Part shown: positions 9,815 to 21,315 of the stretch, piece by piece
Position numbering within the stretch: the stretch's first letter is position 1
Layout: each line of letters begins with the position of its first letter
Source: Halalkalibacter alkalisediminis
GTDB lineage: Bacteria > Bacillota > Bacilli > Bacillales > Bacillaceae_D
DNA length: 60,385 bases
NCBI RefSeq assembly: GCF_028610705.1
Contig: NZ_JAQQWT010000019.1
Location: 1-60,385, forward strand
Direction of reading: 5' to 3'
Program-made: the position numbers and the translations under genes
Notes under the pieces: model-generated
Databases searched by the model: none
What the model saw: only the letters and a program-made list of their open reading frames with translations
Told to the model about the DNA's origin: nothing

Positions 9815-9869
9815 TTCGACAATTTTCTATCTGCATTTAGAGTACCAGTGTTTCCAAATCAAGTCAATT
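9815..9869 (-). promoter_or_regulatory. abrB promoter and Spo0A box
   Basis: On the minus strand TTGACT (9864-9869) is followed after 17 bases by TACTCT (9841-9846). About 20 bases downstream is a perfect 0A box, TGTCGAA (9815-9821). From memory, the B. subtilis abrB operator has the same TGTCGAATAATGAC core downstream of its promoters, where Spo0A~P represses. The second tandem box seen there is degenerate here (TGACACC). Confidence 0.75.
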
Positions 9870-9959
9870 AGTTTTTATTCTTTTAGAGCAAGAAAATTTT
9901 TACTTTTTTTTGAGAAATGCTGATAATATGCAAGTTACAGAGCGAGGTGATTTTATTAC

Positions 9960-10913
9960 ATGTTACAAATTTATCCTGAAATTGTAATTAAATTAAAAAA
10001 AGTAAATAATAGTCTGCAACATATTTACCAACACTCAGGGAGTGATAAAACGATAATTCGACAAAAACTCCATCAATCCAAAGCTGAAATTCGACAAATC
10101 CAACGATTTTCGACAGAAGCTCTTCATGATTGGTTGAAGGGAAAACATGTAGCGGCTGTTGATGGGTCTGTTAATCAAACGAAGGGTGATCCACCGCATG
10201 TTCTTTATTTTTTTCAAGCACTAGCTAAGACCACAACTGGTCATGCATGTCAGGCAGCAGATATTTACTCTCCTTTATTAGAAGAAACGATAGAAGAAGA
10301 CAATCACAAGAATTGGCGTTCTCATTTATTAGCGAAATTGGAGTTAAAGGTAGCTATTCAATTAATTGAAGAAATGCCCTTGACGATTTTGCTAATGGAT
10401 GGAGCTCTGTACCACTACCGAATTGATGCCCCAGATGAGTGGGAACAGCTAAAAAGAAAAGCGATTGAACAGCAAGTTCTCCTAGTTGGAGTCTCGGAGG
10501 AAATTACGACGGAAAACTTAGTGAAGTTAGATTCATTTGCTGACTATGGAAAGCAGCCGCATACCTATGACCGTGATTTACTGTTTGGTGTGTTAGAAAA
10601 AGAAGAAATGCTTTTTGTTGAGTCGATTCAGAGTAAGGCGGGGTTACAATCCGTTTGGATGAGGTTAAGCTCAGATCCTGCAATCACAGGATTTGATGTA
10701 CTAGAGGAACAAGCTTCAATGAAAGAGGAGATTGCTAGTCTATTATTAACCTTAACTCCTCGTGATGGTCGTGGAATCCCACTTTGGCTTGATCATGTAG
10801 ACCTTGAAGTACGAGTAACCGATAAGTTAGTCGAGGCATTAGTCGAACAGTATATTGACCCAGAAATGAAAAAGAGATTTTTTGAGAAGAAACGAGGAGC
10901 AAGACCATGGTGA
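9960..10913 (+). CDS. nurA: NurA-domain nuclease
   Basis: NurA is a manganese-dependent 5'-3' nuclease that works with the HerA translocase in DNA end resection in archaea and some bacteria. The 317-residue product has the NurA motifs AAVDGS (Asp68) and LLMDGALYHY (Asp147), plus a C-terminal DLEVRVTDKLVEALVEQY segment. ATG 9960 has GAGGTGA nine bases upstream. It is followed by herA after 63 bases, almost certainly one operon. It diverges from abrB. It is an insertion relative to B. subtilis, though base composition looks like the neighbours, so I see no sign of recent transfer. Confidence 0.85.
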   Translation: MLQIYPEIVIKLKKVNNSLQHIYQHSGSDKTIIRQKLHQSKAEIRQIQRFSTEALHDWLKGKHVAAVDGSVNQTKGDPPHVLYFFQALAKTTTGHACQAADIYSPLLEETIEEDNHKNWRSHLLAKLELKVAIQLIEEMPLTILLMDGALYHYRIDAPDEWEQLKRKAIEQQVLLVGVSEEITTENLVKLDSFADYGKQPHTYDRDLLFGVLEKEEMLFVESIQSKAGLQSVWMRLSSDPAITGFDVLEEQASMKEEIASLLLTLTPRDGRGIPLWLDHVDLEVRVTDKLVEALVEQYIDPEMKKRFFEKKRGARPW

Positions 10914-10976
10914 GGAAAGGTTTTTGTAAGAGTTAGTGATGACCTTTAAATTCTTGTTAAAACAGGGGGAAAGAGA

Positions 10977-12809
10977 ATGCAAATAGTTGGGGTAACAACG
11001 CAGCATGAAGTGTATGTAGCTTCTAAGACGCATAAATTTAGAATGAATGAAATGCTCGTAATAGAAGATGAGGCACTCTATTTTCCAAAGGGTGAAGTCG
11101 TGGAAACCTTCTCTTATAACCGTTATATCCCAATGGGGTTTGATAAAGGTATTGCTGATGATCAAGTTTTAAAGACACTCGAGCATATTGGGTATGATAT
11201 TGGAGCAGACGATATCAACCTAGCTAAAGTGCGGTTGTTTGAAGAAGCTGTTCAACCGATACAAACAGGGGCGAATGTTCGTCACCCGGAGTTCAGCGAA
11301 ATCTCCTCTTTATTAGTTAAAACATCACCTGAGGATGGACTTTTGCTTGGAGAAGTCAAATCAACTGACTTTATTGAATCAACATTACCTGATCACTTAA
11401 AAGGTTTGTTACATATTCAAGATCATGATCAAGTGCGTAAGCAAAATGGTGTCCCTTTTATCTTTGATATCAGGGCGATGCAGCAATACCCTCATATTGG
11501 GGTTTTTGGTGGGTCTGGATCAGGGAAGTCATTTGGATTACGAGTCATGCTTGAAGAAATTATGAAATTGCAAATTCCATCTTTAGTATTTGACCCTCAC
11601 TTTGAAATGAATTTTGCTACTCAGGCAAAAGAAGTAGCTAATGCGCCTTCTTATAGGGATCGCTATATCGTCGTACAGATAGGTCAGGATGTCGGTGTCG
11701 ATTTTTCAGCGCTTTCTACTAGAGATGTAGAACGTTTGTTGTCTGCAGCTGGTTCACTCACTGAATCGATGATAAATGTTATTCAAACCGTACATAAGCG
11801 CAAAGATAGCTATCAGTCCTTTAGTGACCGAGTGGCTAATTTAGCAGAGGCATTAGAGCTTGGTAAGCAAAAAGTCGAGGCAATGCTTCATGATGCGGGA
11901 ATGACAAGAGATGAGATCAACCGGTTTGCTACGTTTAAAAGATTGTTAGACCAATATGGTAGTTTACCATTAGCGTCCATTAAGGGGATACAATGGCGTG
12001 TAAATCGGCTTTATCAAGCTGGATTATTCCAACAAAATATTCGGGTGATTGAGCAAGGTATTCACGCAGGGAAGCTGGTAGTCATTCAAGGAGCGGTGTG
12101 GTTGCTTCAAGTTTTTTCAAGTTACGTCATTGGGGCGTTATATGGAAAGCGTCGCTCGTTTCGCGATGCCAAACTACAACAAAAGCAAGGTGAGTTTTTC
12201 CCGCCTTTTATTGTTGTAACGGACGAAGCTCATAACTTTGCTCCAAAAGGCTATGATGCACCAGCTAAATCAGTATTAAAGGAAATTGCTCAAGAAGGTA
12301 GAAAATATGGAGTTTTTCTTATTTTCGCCACGCAGCGACCTACTCTGCTAGATGAAACAATTACTGCGCAATTGAACTCGAAGTTTGTATTTCGAACCGT
12401 AAGAGGAACCGATATTCAAACGATTAAAGAGGAAACGGATTTAACACATGATGAAGGAAAGCGACTCCCTTATTTACGATCAGGCGACGTTTTTATTTCC
12501 TCGGCTATAATGGGGAGAACAATGGCTGTTCGAATCAGGTTTGCACATTCTGCAAGTCCGCATACATTAAATCCATTCGATGAACTAAAAAAAATGAAAG
12601 AACAAGATTCAGAGCAACTTTTAAAAGCGCTCGATTCCTATTTACCTTTGGCTGAAATGAGTATCATGAATCACTTGACGAATTTGAATCAAGATGCGGA
12701 GAAAAACTGGGACGTACAAACGTGGAAACAAGAGCTTGAACGATTAAGTAGCGAGGGCGTGATAAAAAAAGAAAAAACACCATTTGCTACTTTATACACA
12801 CGACCTTGA
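10977..12809 (+). CDS. herA: HerA-type DNA translocase/helicase ATPase
   Basis: HerA is a hexameric FtsK-like ATPase that pumps DNA and activates NurA. The 610-residue protein has an N-terminal HAS-barrel-like region (1-150), Walker A GGSGSGKS at residues 178-185 (Lys184), Walker B VVTDEAHNF with Asp416-Glu417, and the sensor region FATQRPTLLDETITAQLNSKFVFR with an arginine finger candidate. GGGGGAAAG precedes the ATG. The partner is NurA immediately upstream. The stop codon overlaps the -35 box of the metS promoter. A role in double-strand break repair is inferred from the pair; a role in defence is possible but unsupported here. Confidence 0.87.
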   Translation: MQIVGVTTQHEVYVASKTHKFRMNEMLVIEDEALYFPKGEVVETFSYNRYIPMGFDKGIADDQVLKTLEHIGYDIGADDINLAKVRLFEEAVQPIQTGANVRHPEFSEISSLLVKTSPEDGLLLGEVKSTDFIESTLPDHLKGLLHIQDHDQVRKQNGVPFIFDIRAMQQYPHIGVFGGSGSGKSFGLRVMLEEIMKLQIPSLVFDPHFEMNFATQAKEVANAPSYRDRYIVVQIGQDVGVDFSALSTRDVERLLSAAGSLTESMINVIQTVHKRKDSYQSFSDRVANLAEALELGKQKVEAMLHDAGMTRDEINRFATFKRLLDQYGSLPLASIKGIQWRVNRLYQAGLFQQNIRVIEQGIHAGKLVVIQGAVWLLQVFSSYVIGALYGKRRSFRDAKLQQKQGEFFPPFIVVTDEAHNFAPKGYDAPAKSVLKEIAQEGRKYGVFLIFATQRPTLLDETITAQLNSKFVFRTVRGTDIQTIKEETDLTHDEGKRLPYLRSGDVFISSAIMGRTMAVRIRFAHSASPHTLNPFDELKKMKEQDSEQLLKALDSYLPLAEMSIMNHLTNLNQDAEKNWDVQTWKQELERLSSEGVIKKEKTPFATLYTRP

Positions 12810-12834
12810 CTAGTATGCATGGATTAGGTATATT
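12806..12834 (+). promoter_or_regulatory. Sigma-A promoter for the metS leader
   Basis: TTGACT and TATATT are separated by exactly 17 bases. The -35 box overlaps the herA stop codon. Transcription from here would give a leader of about 465 bases containing repeat copy B and the T-box. Confidence 0.7.
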
Positions 12835-12899
12835 TTGGGTAGAATCGTTTATAGAGTCTATTCAAATAGGTGATGTTTCCCAGTATGAACAGACTCGAA

Positions 12900-12976
12900 G
12901 CAATGAGTGGAACCGCTACAAGACTTTGAGCCTCTAGGGGGGTTCTTAGAGACGTGTTGCGTGTGGAGCCATTGCC
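12900..12976 (+). repeat. Dispersed hairpin element, copy B
   Basis: The outer stem GCAATG/CATTGC is perfect. Inside are AGTG-GAAC-CGCT (one wobble pair) and CTCTA...TAGAG. The right end GCGTGTGGAGCCATTGCC recurs with one change in copy C. It lies in the metS leader just before the T-box. Confidence 0.6.
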
Positions 12977-13009
12977 ATCTTTTTAAACACGGTCTAATAG
13001 GTGAATAAA

Positions 13010-13281
13010 TGAACATCCGATGAAGGGATAAGTAAAATCAATGATCTATAGGTAGCACTTGCTATGTAGAGAGCCGGGGGAGCTGAAAACCGGTATAGAT
13101 GTTGATTTGAAGATGGTCCTGGGAGGAATTTGCTTTCGAGTGTTAGACATAAGAGAGTGACGTAGCTGGCGTTAACAGTGGAAGTCTTGGACTTCGTGAG
13201 CCTTTTTGTTGTGAAACGGAAAGGGAATTTGGGTGGTACCACGTGAGATATGCTCTCGTCCCTAGGATGAGGGCTTTTTGT
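13010..13281 (+). promoter_or_regulatory. T-box riboswitch controlling metS (methionine specifier)
   Basis: T-box leaders sense uncharged tRNA and then prevent termination. The sequence shows GATGAAGGGATAAGTA at 13019, the AGAGAG-GCCGGGGG...CCGG hairpin of stem I at about 13068-13092, and a specifier ATG at 13113-13115 (followed by G). The T-box core GGGTGGTACCACG is at 13231-13243, with TGGT to pair with the ACCA end of tRNA. A terminator with CCCT/AGGG and a T run lies at 13253-13280. The ATG specifier agrees with the downstream gene, methionyl-tRNA synthetase. Confidence 0.9.
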
Positions 13282-13294
13282 ATGCAAAAAATGA

Positions 13295-15289
<1,995 letters not shown>

Positions 15290-15296
15290 AGAAAAA

Positions 15297-15330
15297 GGAA
15301 GGAGAGAGTGTTCGATTCTCTCCTTTATTA
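15297..15330 (+). terminator. Terminator after metS
   Basis: GGAGAGA pairs with TCTCTCC across a short loop, followed by TTTATTATATT. It lies in the gap before tatD. Confidence 0.75.
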
Positions 15331-15360
15331 TATTAGTAAAACAAAAAGGGGTTAGTAGTC

Positions 15361-16128
15361 ATGTTATTTGATACACATGTACACTTAAACGCAGATCAAT
15401 TTGATGAAGATCTAGAAGAAGTGATTACTCGTGCCAAAGAAGCAGGAGTCGAAACGATGGTCGTCGTCGGTTTTGATGAGAAAACGATTAATCGTGCTTT
15501 ATCCTTGATTGAAACGTATGACTTTTTGTATGCAGCAGTAGGTTGGCACCCGGTCGATGCAGTCGATATGGAAGAGAAGCATCTAGTCTGGTTAGAGGAA
15601 TTAAGTGCACACCCGAAAGTGGTTGCTTTAGGGGAAATGGGCCTTGATTATCATTGGGATAAGTCACCAAAAGACGTCCAAAAAGAAGTGTTTCGTAAAC
15701 AGATTCAATTAGCTAAGAAAGTGAAATTACCTATTGTGATTCATAATCGCGATGCAGATCAGGATATTGTAGATATCTTGAAAGAAGAAGAGGCACATGA
15801 AGTCGGTGGAATTATGCACTGTTTTGGTGGCAGTGTTGAAATTGCGCAGGAATGTTTGCGAATGAATTTTCATATATCTCTGGGAGGCCCGGTTACATTT
15901 AAAAATGCAAAACGTCCAAAACAAGTGGCCAAGGAAATTCCGCTTGACCGATTGCTCATCGAAACCGATTGTCCATATTTAGCCCCCCATCCTTATCGTG
16001 GAAAACGAAATGAACCTGCGTTAGTAAAGCTTGTGGCAGAGCAAATTGCAGAACTGAGAGAGATGGAATATGAGCAAATTGCAGAGCAAACAACAATCAA
16101 CGCAAAAAAACTTTTTGGCATATCTTGA
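15361..16128 (+). CDS. tatD: TatD-family metal-dependent DNase (YabD)
   Basis: TatD enzymes are TIM-barrel metallohydrolases with DNase activity. The product (255 residues) has the metal motif DTHVHLN at the start, GEMGLDYH near residue 92, IHNRDAD, MHCFGG and ETDCPYLAPHP. It lies between metS and yabE as in B. subtilis. No promoter of its own is obvious, so read-through from metS is possible. Confidence 0.93.
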   Translation: MLFDTHVHLNADQFDEDLEEVITRAKEAGVETMVVVGFDEKTINRALSLIETYDFLYAAVGWHPVDAVDMEEKHLVWLEELSAHPKVVALGEMGLDYHWDKSPKDVQKEVFRKQIQLAKKVKLPIVIHNRDADQDIVDILKEEEAHEVGGIMHCFGGSVEIAQECLRMNFHISLGGPVTFKNAKRPKQVAKEIPLDRLLIETDCPYLAPHPYRGKRNEPALVKLVAEQIAELREMEYEQIAEQTTINAKKLFGIS

Positions 16129-16298
16129 TAGCGAACTTTGGGGACTTTTGACGAGGCTTGTCTAAGTTTCGTCTGATTCGAACTAGTTCTACAAAGCTCC
16201 TCATCAGCATAGAGTGGACGTGTCGATAAGTTTTTGTTTTCAACGCGTTTGTTTTCATAGATAATGGGGACAATGCGGATTTTACAAAAATTAGAGCG
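16129..16298 (+). other. tatD-yabE spacer
   Basis: No gene or clear terminator is seen. A perfect ten-base palindrome, GAACTAGTTC, lies at 16180-16189 and could be a protein-binding site. A weak GACGA/TCGTC hairpin lies just before it. Confidence 0.35.
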
Positions 16299-16327
16299 TT
16301 GACAAAAGGGGGTACAGTGTTTATAAT
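16299..16327 (+). promoter_or_regulatory. Consensus sigma-A promoter of yabE
   Basis: TTGACA and TATAAT with an exact 17-base spacer, the strongest match to the sigma-A consensus in the window. It lies about 30 bases before the yabE start. Confidence 0.85.
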
Positions 16328-16358
16328 TTTTGACGTTGAGAAGGAGGAATGCTTTGAG

Positions 16359-17583
16359 ATGGAAACAAACAGGAGCCAGTTCCTTTCCGCAATGAGTTTT
16401 GGAAAGAAGTTGGTAATCTCCGTTGTCAGTCTCATTCTCTTCGGAGGCGTGATTACTTACGCTGTATACGAGGCGACAAAGGCAACTGTAACAATCTCTA
16501 TCGATGGAGAAGATCTTGAGGTGCAAACACATGCATCGACAGTTGCTGAGTTGATGAAGGAGCAAGAATGGAACGTCCAAGAATATGACCATGTAGAGCC
16601 CGGGTTAGATACGGAGATTTCAGGTAATATGAATGTTACTTGGGATCAAGCGAAGGAAGTATTTGTCACGATTCATAACCATGAAGAACAAGTATGGACA
16701 ACCGCAGATAATGTTGAAGAGTTTATACAAGAATTAGATATTGAAGTAAAAGAACATGATTTTATTGCACCAGCATTGAGTGAAGAAATAACTGATAGAA
16801 TGAATCTAATCTATGAATCTGCCTTTCAAGTTGAGCTTACTAGTGACGGTGAACAACAGGAATTATGGACAACTTCGACGACTGTCGCTGACTTTTTAGA
16901 GAGAAAGTGTTACATTAGGTGAGCTTGATCGTGTTGAGCCCAATTTAGAAGAAAGGCTTGACCGAGAATCAGAGATTAAAGTAATACGGGTAGAAAAAGT
17001 CACCGATGTGGTGGAAGAGTCCGTTGCTTTTGGAACGGTTACACGCAAAGATAATAATTTGCGTAGTGGGAAAGAAGAAGTCGTTCAGTCAGGAGAAAAC
17101 GGAAAAGTAGAGAAGCACTATGAAGTGATTCTTGAAGACGGAGAAGAAATTTCAAGAGAGCTTGTAAAAACAGATACAGTAAAGGAAAGCAAGGATCGTA
17201 TTGTAGCGATTGGTACACAACCAGCACCGACACCGACTGTATCACGTGGTTCGACTCCAAGCTCTAGTTCAAGTAATACAACAGCGAGCAATGGTCGAAC
17301 ATTTTCAGTAACAGCAACAGCTTACACGGCTGGTTGTAGTGGGTGCAGTGGAATTACAGCAACGGGCATTAATTTAAATAATAACCGTAATATGAAAGTC
17401 ATTGCCGTGGATCCAAGTGTGATCCCTTTAGGTACTCGTGTACATGTAGAAGGATATGGCGAGGCCATTGCAGGGGATACGGGTGGCGCCATTCGAGGCA
17501 ACAAGATTGACGTTCATGTTCCAACGAAGTCAGAAGCCTATCGCTGGGGAAAGCGGACAGTGAAGGTTACCATTTTAAATTAA
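16359..17583 (+). pseudogene. yabE: YabE cell-wall protein (DUF348-G5-3D), frameshifted
   Basis: YabE is a predicted secreted cell-wall protein related to resuscitation-promoting factors and stationary-phase lytic enzymes. The first part has a signal or anchor helix (about residues 16-40) and two DUF348 repeats, and stops at 16920-16922. The next frame (+1) continues the homology without a gap (VTLGELDRVEPNLEER from 16909), with a third DUF348 end, a G5 domain and a C-terminal 3D domain (VTATAYTAGCSG...AVDPSVIPLGT). The shift lies within 16900-16909 and one extra base explains it. Start ATG 16359 has AAGGAGG 11 bases upstream. Either the gene is inactive or this is a sequencing error; programmed shifting is less likely. 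Confidence 0.85.
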
Positions 17584-17593
17584 CGTCTTTTCG

Positions 17594-17624
17594 GCACAGA
17601 GTGGCTAACCACCCTGTGCTTTTC
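17594..17624 (+). terminator. Terminator after yabE
   Basis: GCACAGAGTGG pairs with CCACCCTGTGC (one mismatch), followed by TTTTC. Confidence 0.8.
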
Positions 17625-17760
17625 TTGTTGTTTCAATGAAATTCACTTATATTTATGTAAACACGTGGTAAAGGCTAAACTAAGGATGAAACCTATTTTT
17701 TCGAGGAAACTGAAAAAATATTTTCATTTTTAGTGGCTTCATTTGGTTAGGGGTATAAAG

Positions 17761-19190
<1,430 letters not shown>

Positions 19191-19199
19191 AATATAAGC

Positions 19200-19227
19200 A
19201 CATTAGCCTGCCTTTCCACATATTTTA
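19200..19227 (+). promoter_or_regulatory. Candidate sigma-K promoter of yabG
   Basis: CATATTTTA (19219-19227) fits the sigma-K -10 consensus CATANNNTA. ACA lies 16 bases upstream (19200-19202), as expected for the -35 region. yabG is a known sigma-K gene in B. subtilis. The assignment here is by motif only. Confidence 0.65.
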
Positions 19228-19247
19228 GTTGGAGAGGAGGCGTGACA

Positions 19248-20105
19248 ATGAAGGTGAATAAAGGAGATATCGTCGCTCGCCCTTCGTATAAGTGCGATCT
19301 GTTATTTAGGGTAGTCGAAATATATCCAGACTATGTGGAACTAGCTGGTGAGGACATGCGCCTAATTGCAGATGCTCCACTAGATGATATCGTAATCGTT
19401 TCTGAAAAAGATCGGTCTGAACATGAGAAAAAGTCTAAAGAAATAGAAGAACATTCTTATCTTCTTTTTAGACAAGATGCAAAGCTCATGAAGCAGCGAG
19501 GAGAGTACGAAATAACATCTGGTTATAAGAGAGAGCCGAATCATTTTGAATTGCGAGGACGTGTCCTGCATATTGATGGCGACCCTTTGTATTTACGCAA
19601 ATGTACAGAGCTATATAATAGATTAGGTGTACCTGTTTACGGTGTCCATCTCCACGAAAAGGAAATGCCTGAACAAATAGGGTCTTTGCTCGAAATGGTC
19701 CAACCTGATATCGTAGTTGTCACAGGACACGATGCTTATTTAAAAGGAAAAGGCTCTGAAGAGGATTCAAGGTCCTACCGTCATACGAAGTATTTCGCTG
19801 AGTGTGTGAGAATTGCTAGAAAATATGCTTGGCACCGAGATGAGCTGGTGATCTTCGCCGGGGCGTGCCAATCTCATTTCGAAACATTGATTAAAGCAGG
19901 AGCTAACTTTGCTAGTTCACCGGAACGGATCAATATTCATGCCTTAGATCCAGTTTATATTGCAGCTAGAGTTAGCCTCACATCCTTTATGGACGGAATC
20001 AGTTTATCGGATGTTTTACGTAACACGATAAGTGGTGAGCAAGGTCTTGGTGGGATTGAAACAAAGGGAGTTATGAGACGCGGGATGCCAATTAAATATG
20101 ATTAA
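19248..20105 (+). CDS. yabG: Sporulation-specific protease YabG
   Basis: YabG is a cysteine-type protease that trims spore coat proteins in the mother cell. The 285-residue product keeps the family core, including HVHLHEKEMP-like YGVHLHEKEMPEQ, VVTGHDAYLKGKG, FAGACQSHFETLIKAGANFASSP and INIHALDPVYIAA. ATG 19248 lies seven bases after GAGGAGG; a GTG at 19242 is too close. A sigma-K-like promoter precedes it and a strong terminator follows, so it is transcribed alone late in sporulation. Confidence 0.94.
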   Translation: MKVNKGDIVARPSYKCDLLFRVVEIYPDYVELAGEDMRLIADAPLDDIVIVSEKDRSEHEKKSKEIEEHSYLLFRQDAKLMKQRGEYEITSGYKREPNHFELRGRVLHIDGDPLYLRKCTELYNRLGVPVYGVHLHEKEMPEQIGSLLEMVQPDIVVVTGHDAYLKGKGSEEDSRSYRHTKYFAECVRIARKYAWHRDELVIFAGACQSHFETLIKAGANFASSPERINIHALDPVYIAARVSLTSFMDGISLSDVLRNTISGEQGLGGIETKGVMRRGMPIKYD

Positions 20106-20110
20106 ATGAA

Positions 20111-20186
20111 GGTGACTTAAGGTCTTTATATGCGGATTGGATACAAACTGTAATAAAGATCTCGAGTCATCTTTTTCTCTTTTTTA
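20111..20186 (+). terminator. Long terminator after yabG
   Basis: GGTGACTTAAGGTCTTTAT at 20111 pairs over 19 positions (three wobble pairs and one mismatch) with the arm ending GAGTCATC near 20171, followed by a T-rich tract. Confidence 0.8.
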
Positions 20187-20318
20187 TAAACAGTTGTTGG
20201 CATAAATAGAAACGCCCTTGAAATTTTCACTATTTTTTCTCTACATAAAAAATTTCCCTTTCTGCCATACTAAAGTCGAGTTAGTAATAGTACTTTTTAT
20301 TTTTTCTCGTCAAAATCA

Positions 20319-20388
20319 TTGACAAAAATCTTGTTCACTTGATATAATTTTAAATTTATTTGACGAAAAATGTAGATTGTGGTATGCT
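20319..20388 (+). promoter_or_regulatory. Tandem sigma-A promoters of veg
   Basis: The first promoter is TTGACA (20319) with an 18-base spacer to TATAAT (20343-20348). The second is TTGACG (20360) with a 17-base spacer to TATGCT (20383-20388), which also has an extended -10 TGG. B. subtilis veg is a classic strong vegetative promoter. Confidence 0.85.
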
Positions 20389-20415
20389 ACATATACAGTG
20401 AGGTGGGGTGTAGTA

Positions 20416-20682
20416 ATGGCAAAAACGTTAATAGACATTAAGCGCGCATTAGATGCTAATGTTGGTAAGAGAATCACGATTAAGGCAAATGGTGGTCGTC
20501 GGAAAACGTCAGAACGTTCTGGTCTCCTTGAAGAAACTTACCCTTCTGTGTTCATCGTAAAACTAGATGAACAACAAAATGCGTTCGAACGAGTTTCTTA
20601 CAGTTATGCGGATATCTTAACCGAAACTGTAGAATTAATGCTTTGTGAAGAAGGCGTCGATTCAACCGTTTTAAAAGCATAA
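20416..20682 (+). CDS. veg: Veg protein
   Basis: Veg is a small, abundant vegetative protein reported to stimulate biofilm formation through the SinR/SlrR pathway. The product (88 residues) has the family sequence [18 protein letters not shown] and [19 protein letters not shown] 20416 follows GAGGTGGGG; it is the family start, and an in-frame codon at 20377 lies inside the promoter. Transcription is by two strong promoters and ends at the hairpins downstream. Confidence 0.95.
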   Translation: MAKTLIDIKRALDANVGKRITIKANGGRRKTSERSGLLEETYPSVFIVKLDEQQNAFERVSYSYADILTETVELMLCEEGVDSTVLKA

Positions 20683-20700
20683 TGTACGGACTAGATATAC

Positions 20701-20752
20701 ACACAAACATAACCCTCTGAAGGTAAATTCTTCAGTGGGTTATATTTGTGTA
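20701..20752 (+). terminator. Inverted repeat after veg, probable terminator
   Basis: ATAACCCTCTGAAG pairs with CTTCAGTGGGTTAT, flanked by ACACAAA/TTTGTGT. The T run is interrupted, so its strength is uncertain. Confidence 0.55.
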
Positions 20753-20770
20753 GTGACCAATACTATTACT

Positions 20771-20806
20771 GTCTTCGGTACGATTAACGTGCCGAAGACT
20801 TGCTTT
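20771..20806 (+). terminator. Second hairpin between veg and sspF
   Basis: GTCTTCGGTAC pairs with GTGCCGAAGAC and is followed by TTGCTTTTCT. It may back up the previous hairpin, or be a stem in the sspF leader. Confidence 0.6.
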
Positions 20807-20837
20807 TCTGACTAGCTTATAAAGGGGTTGTTGTGAC

Positions 20838-21029
20838 ATGAGTAGAAGAAGAGGGATCATGTCTGACAGGTTCAAAGAAGAACTAGCGAAAGAGCTTGGC
20901 TTTTACGACACCGTTCAAAAAGAAGGATGGGGAGGCATTCGCTCAAGGGATGCTGGGAATATGGTTAAAAGAGCCGTTGAGATAGCTGAACAGCAGTTAG
21001 CTCATGAAAAGAGCCAGAAAAGATCATAA
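20838..21029 (+). CDS. sspF: Small acid-soluble spore protein SspF
   Basis: This alpha/beta-type SASP coats and protects spore DNA. The product (63 residues) keeps [31 protein letters not shown]-type sequence, including the GPR-protease region [10 protein letters not shown] and the C-terminal [15 protein letters not shown]. It lies between veg and ispE as in B. subtilis. A sigma-G promoter is expected but I could not place one with confidence. Confidence 0.93.
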   Translation: MSRRRGIMSDRFKEELAKELGFYDTVQKEGWGGIRSRDAGNMVKRAVEIAEQQLAHEKSQKRS

Positions 21030-21035
21030 ATTGAT

Positions 21036-21062
21036 AACCGGTGCGAAAGCCCGGTTTTTTTA
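21036..21062 (+). terminator. Terminator after sspF
   Basis: AACCGG pairs with CCGGTT around a GCGAAAG-type loop, followed by seven Ts. Confidence 0.85.
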
Positions 21063-21073
21063 GTGACCTTAAA

Positions 21074-21096
21074 GCAAAGTACGGAGCCATGGCCAC
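21074..21096 (+). repeat. Degenerate hairpin element, copy E
   Basis: GCAAAGTACGGAGCCATGGCCA resembles the joined ends of the family: GGAGCCATGGCCA versus GGAGCCATTGCCA in copy B. It lies just after the sspF terminator. The match is short and could be chance. Confidence 0.3.
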
Positions 21097-21252
21097 TTCC
21101 TCGAAATCAAATGTTTTGTGTGATAACTTTCACTTGAAAATTCCACAATCAATTTAATGTTTATGTATTCCATACTAGGCGAAACTAATAAAATCCAATT
21201 ATATAAAAAATGTTTCACTTTGTTACGGACATGATAGAAAAATTTTCAGATT

Positions 21253-21262
21253 GTGGTATGTT
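21253..21262 (+). promoter_or_regulatory. Possible extended -10 promoter upstream of ispE
   Basis: AGATTGTGGTATGTT here repeats 14 of 15 bases of the veg second promoter region (AGATTGTGGTATGCT), including the TGG extension before TATGTT. No good -35 box is present at 17 bases. It could drive ispE. Confidence 0.4.
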
Positions 21263-21315
21263 AGGTGGACAAATGATAAAATAACGTAAGCAAATGGATA
21301 TAGAAGGTGACTAGT

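Noticed and set aside
9960-12809. nurA-herA as part of a phage-defence island
   Set aside because: There is no toxin, restriction, recombinase or phage gene nearby and the flanking genes are conserved core genes; defence remains only a possibility.
16129-16358. A riboswitch upstream of yabE
   Set aside because: No conserved riboswitch core was recognised, and the consensus promoter lies only about 60 bases before the start, leaving no room for one.
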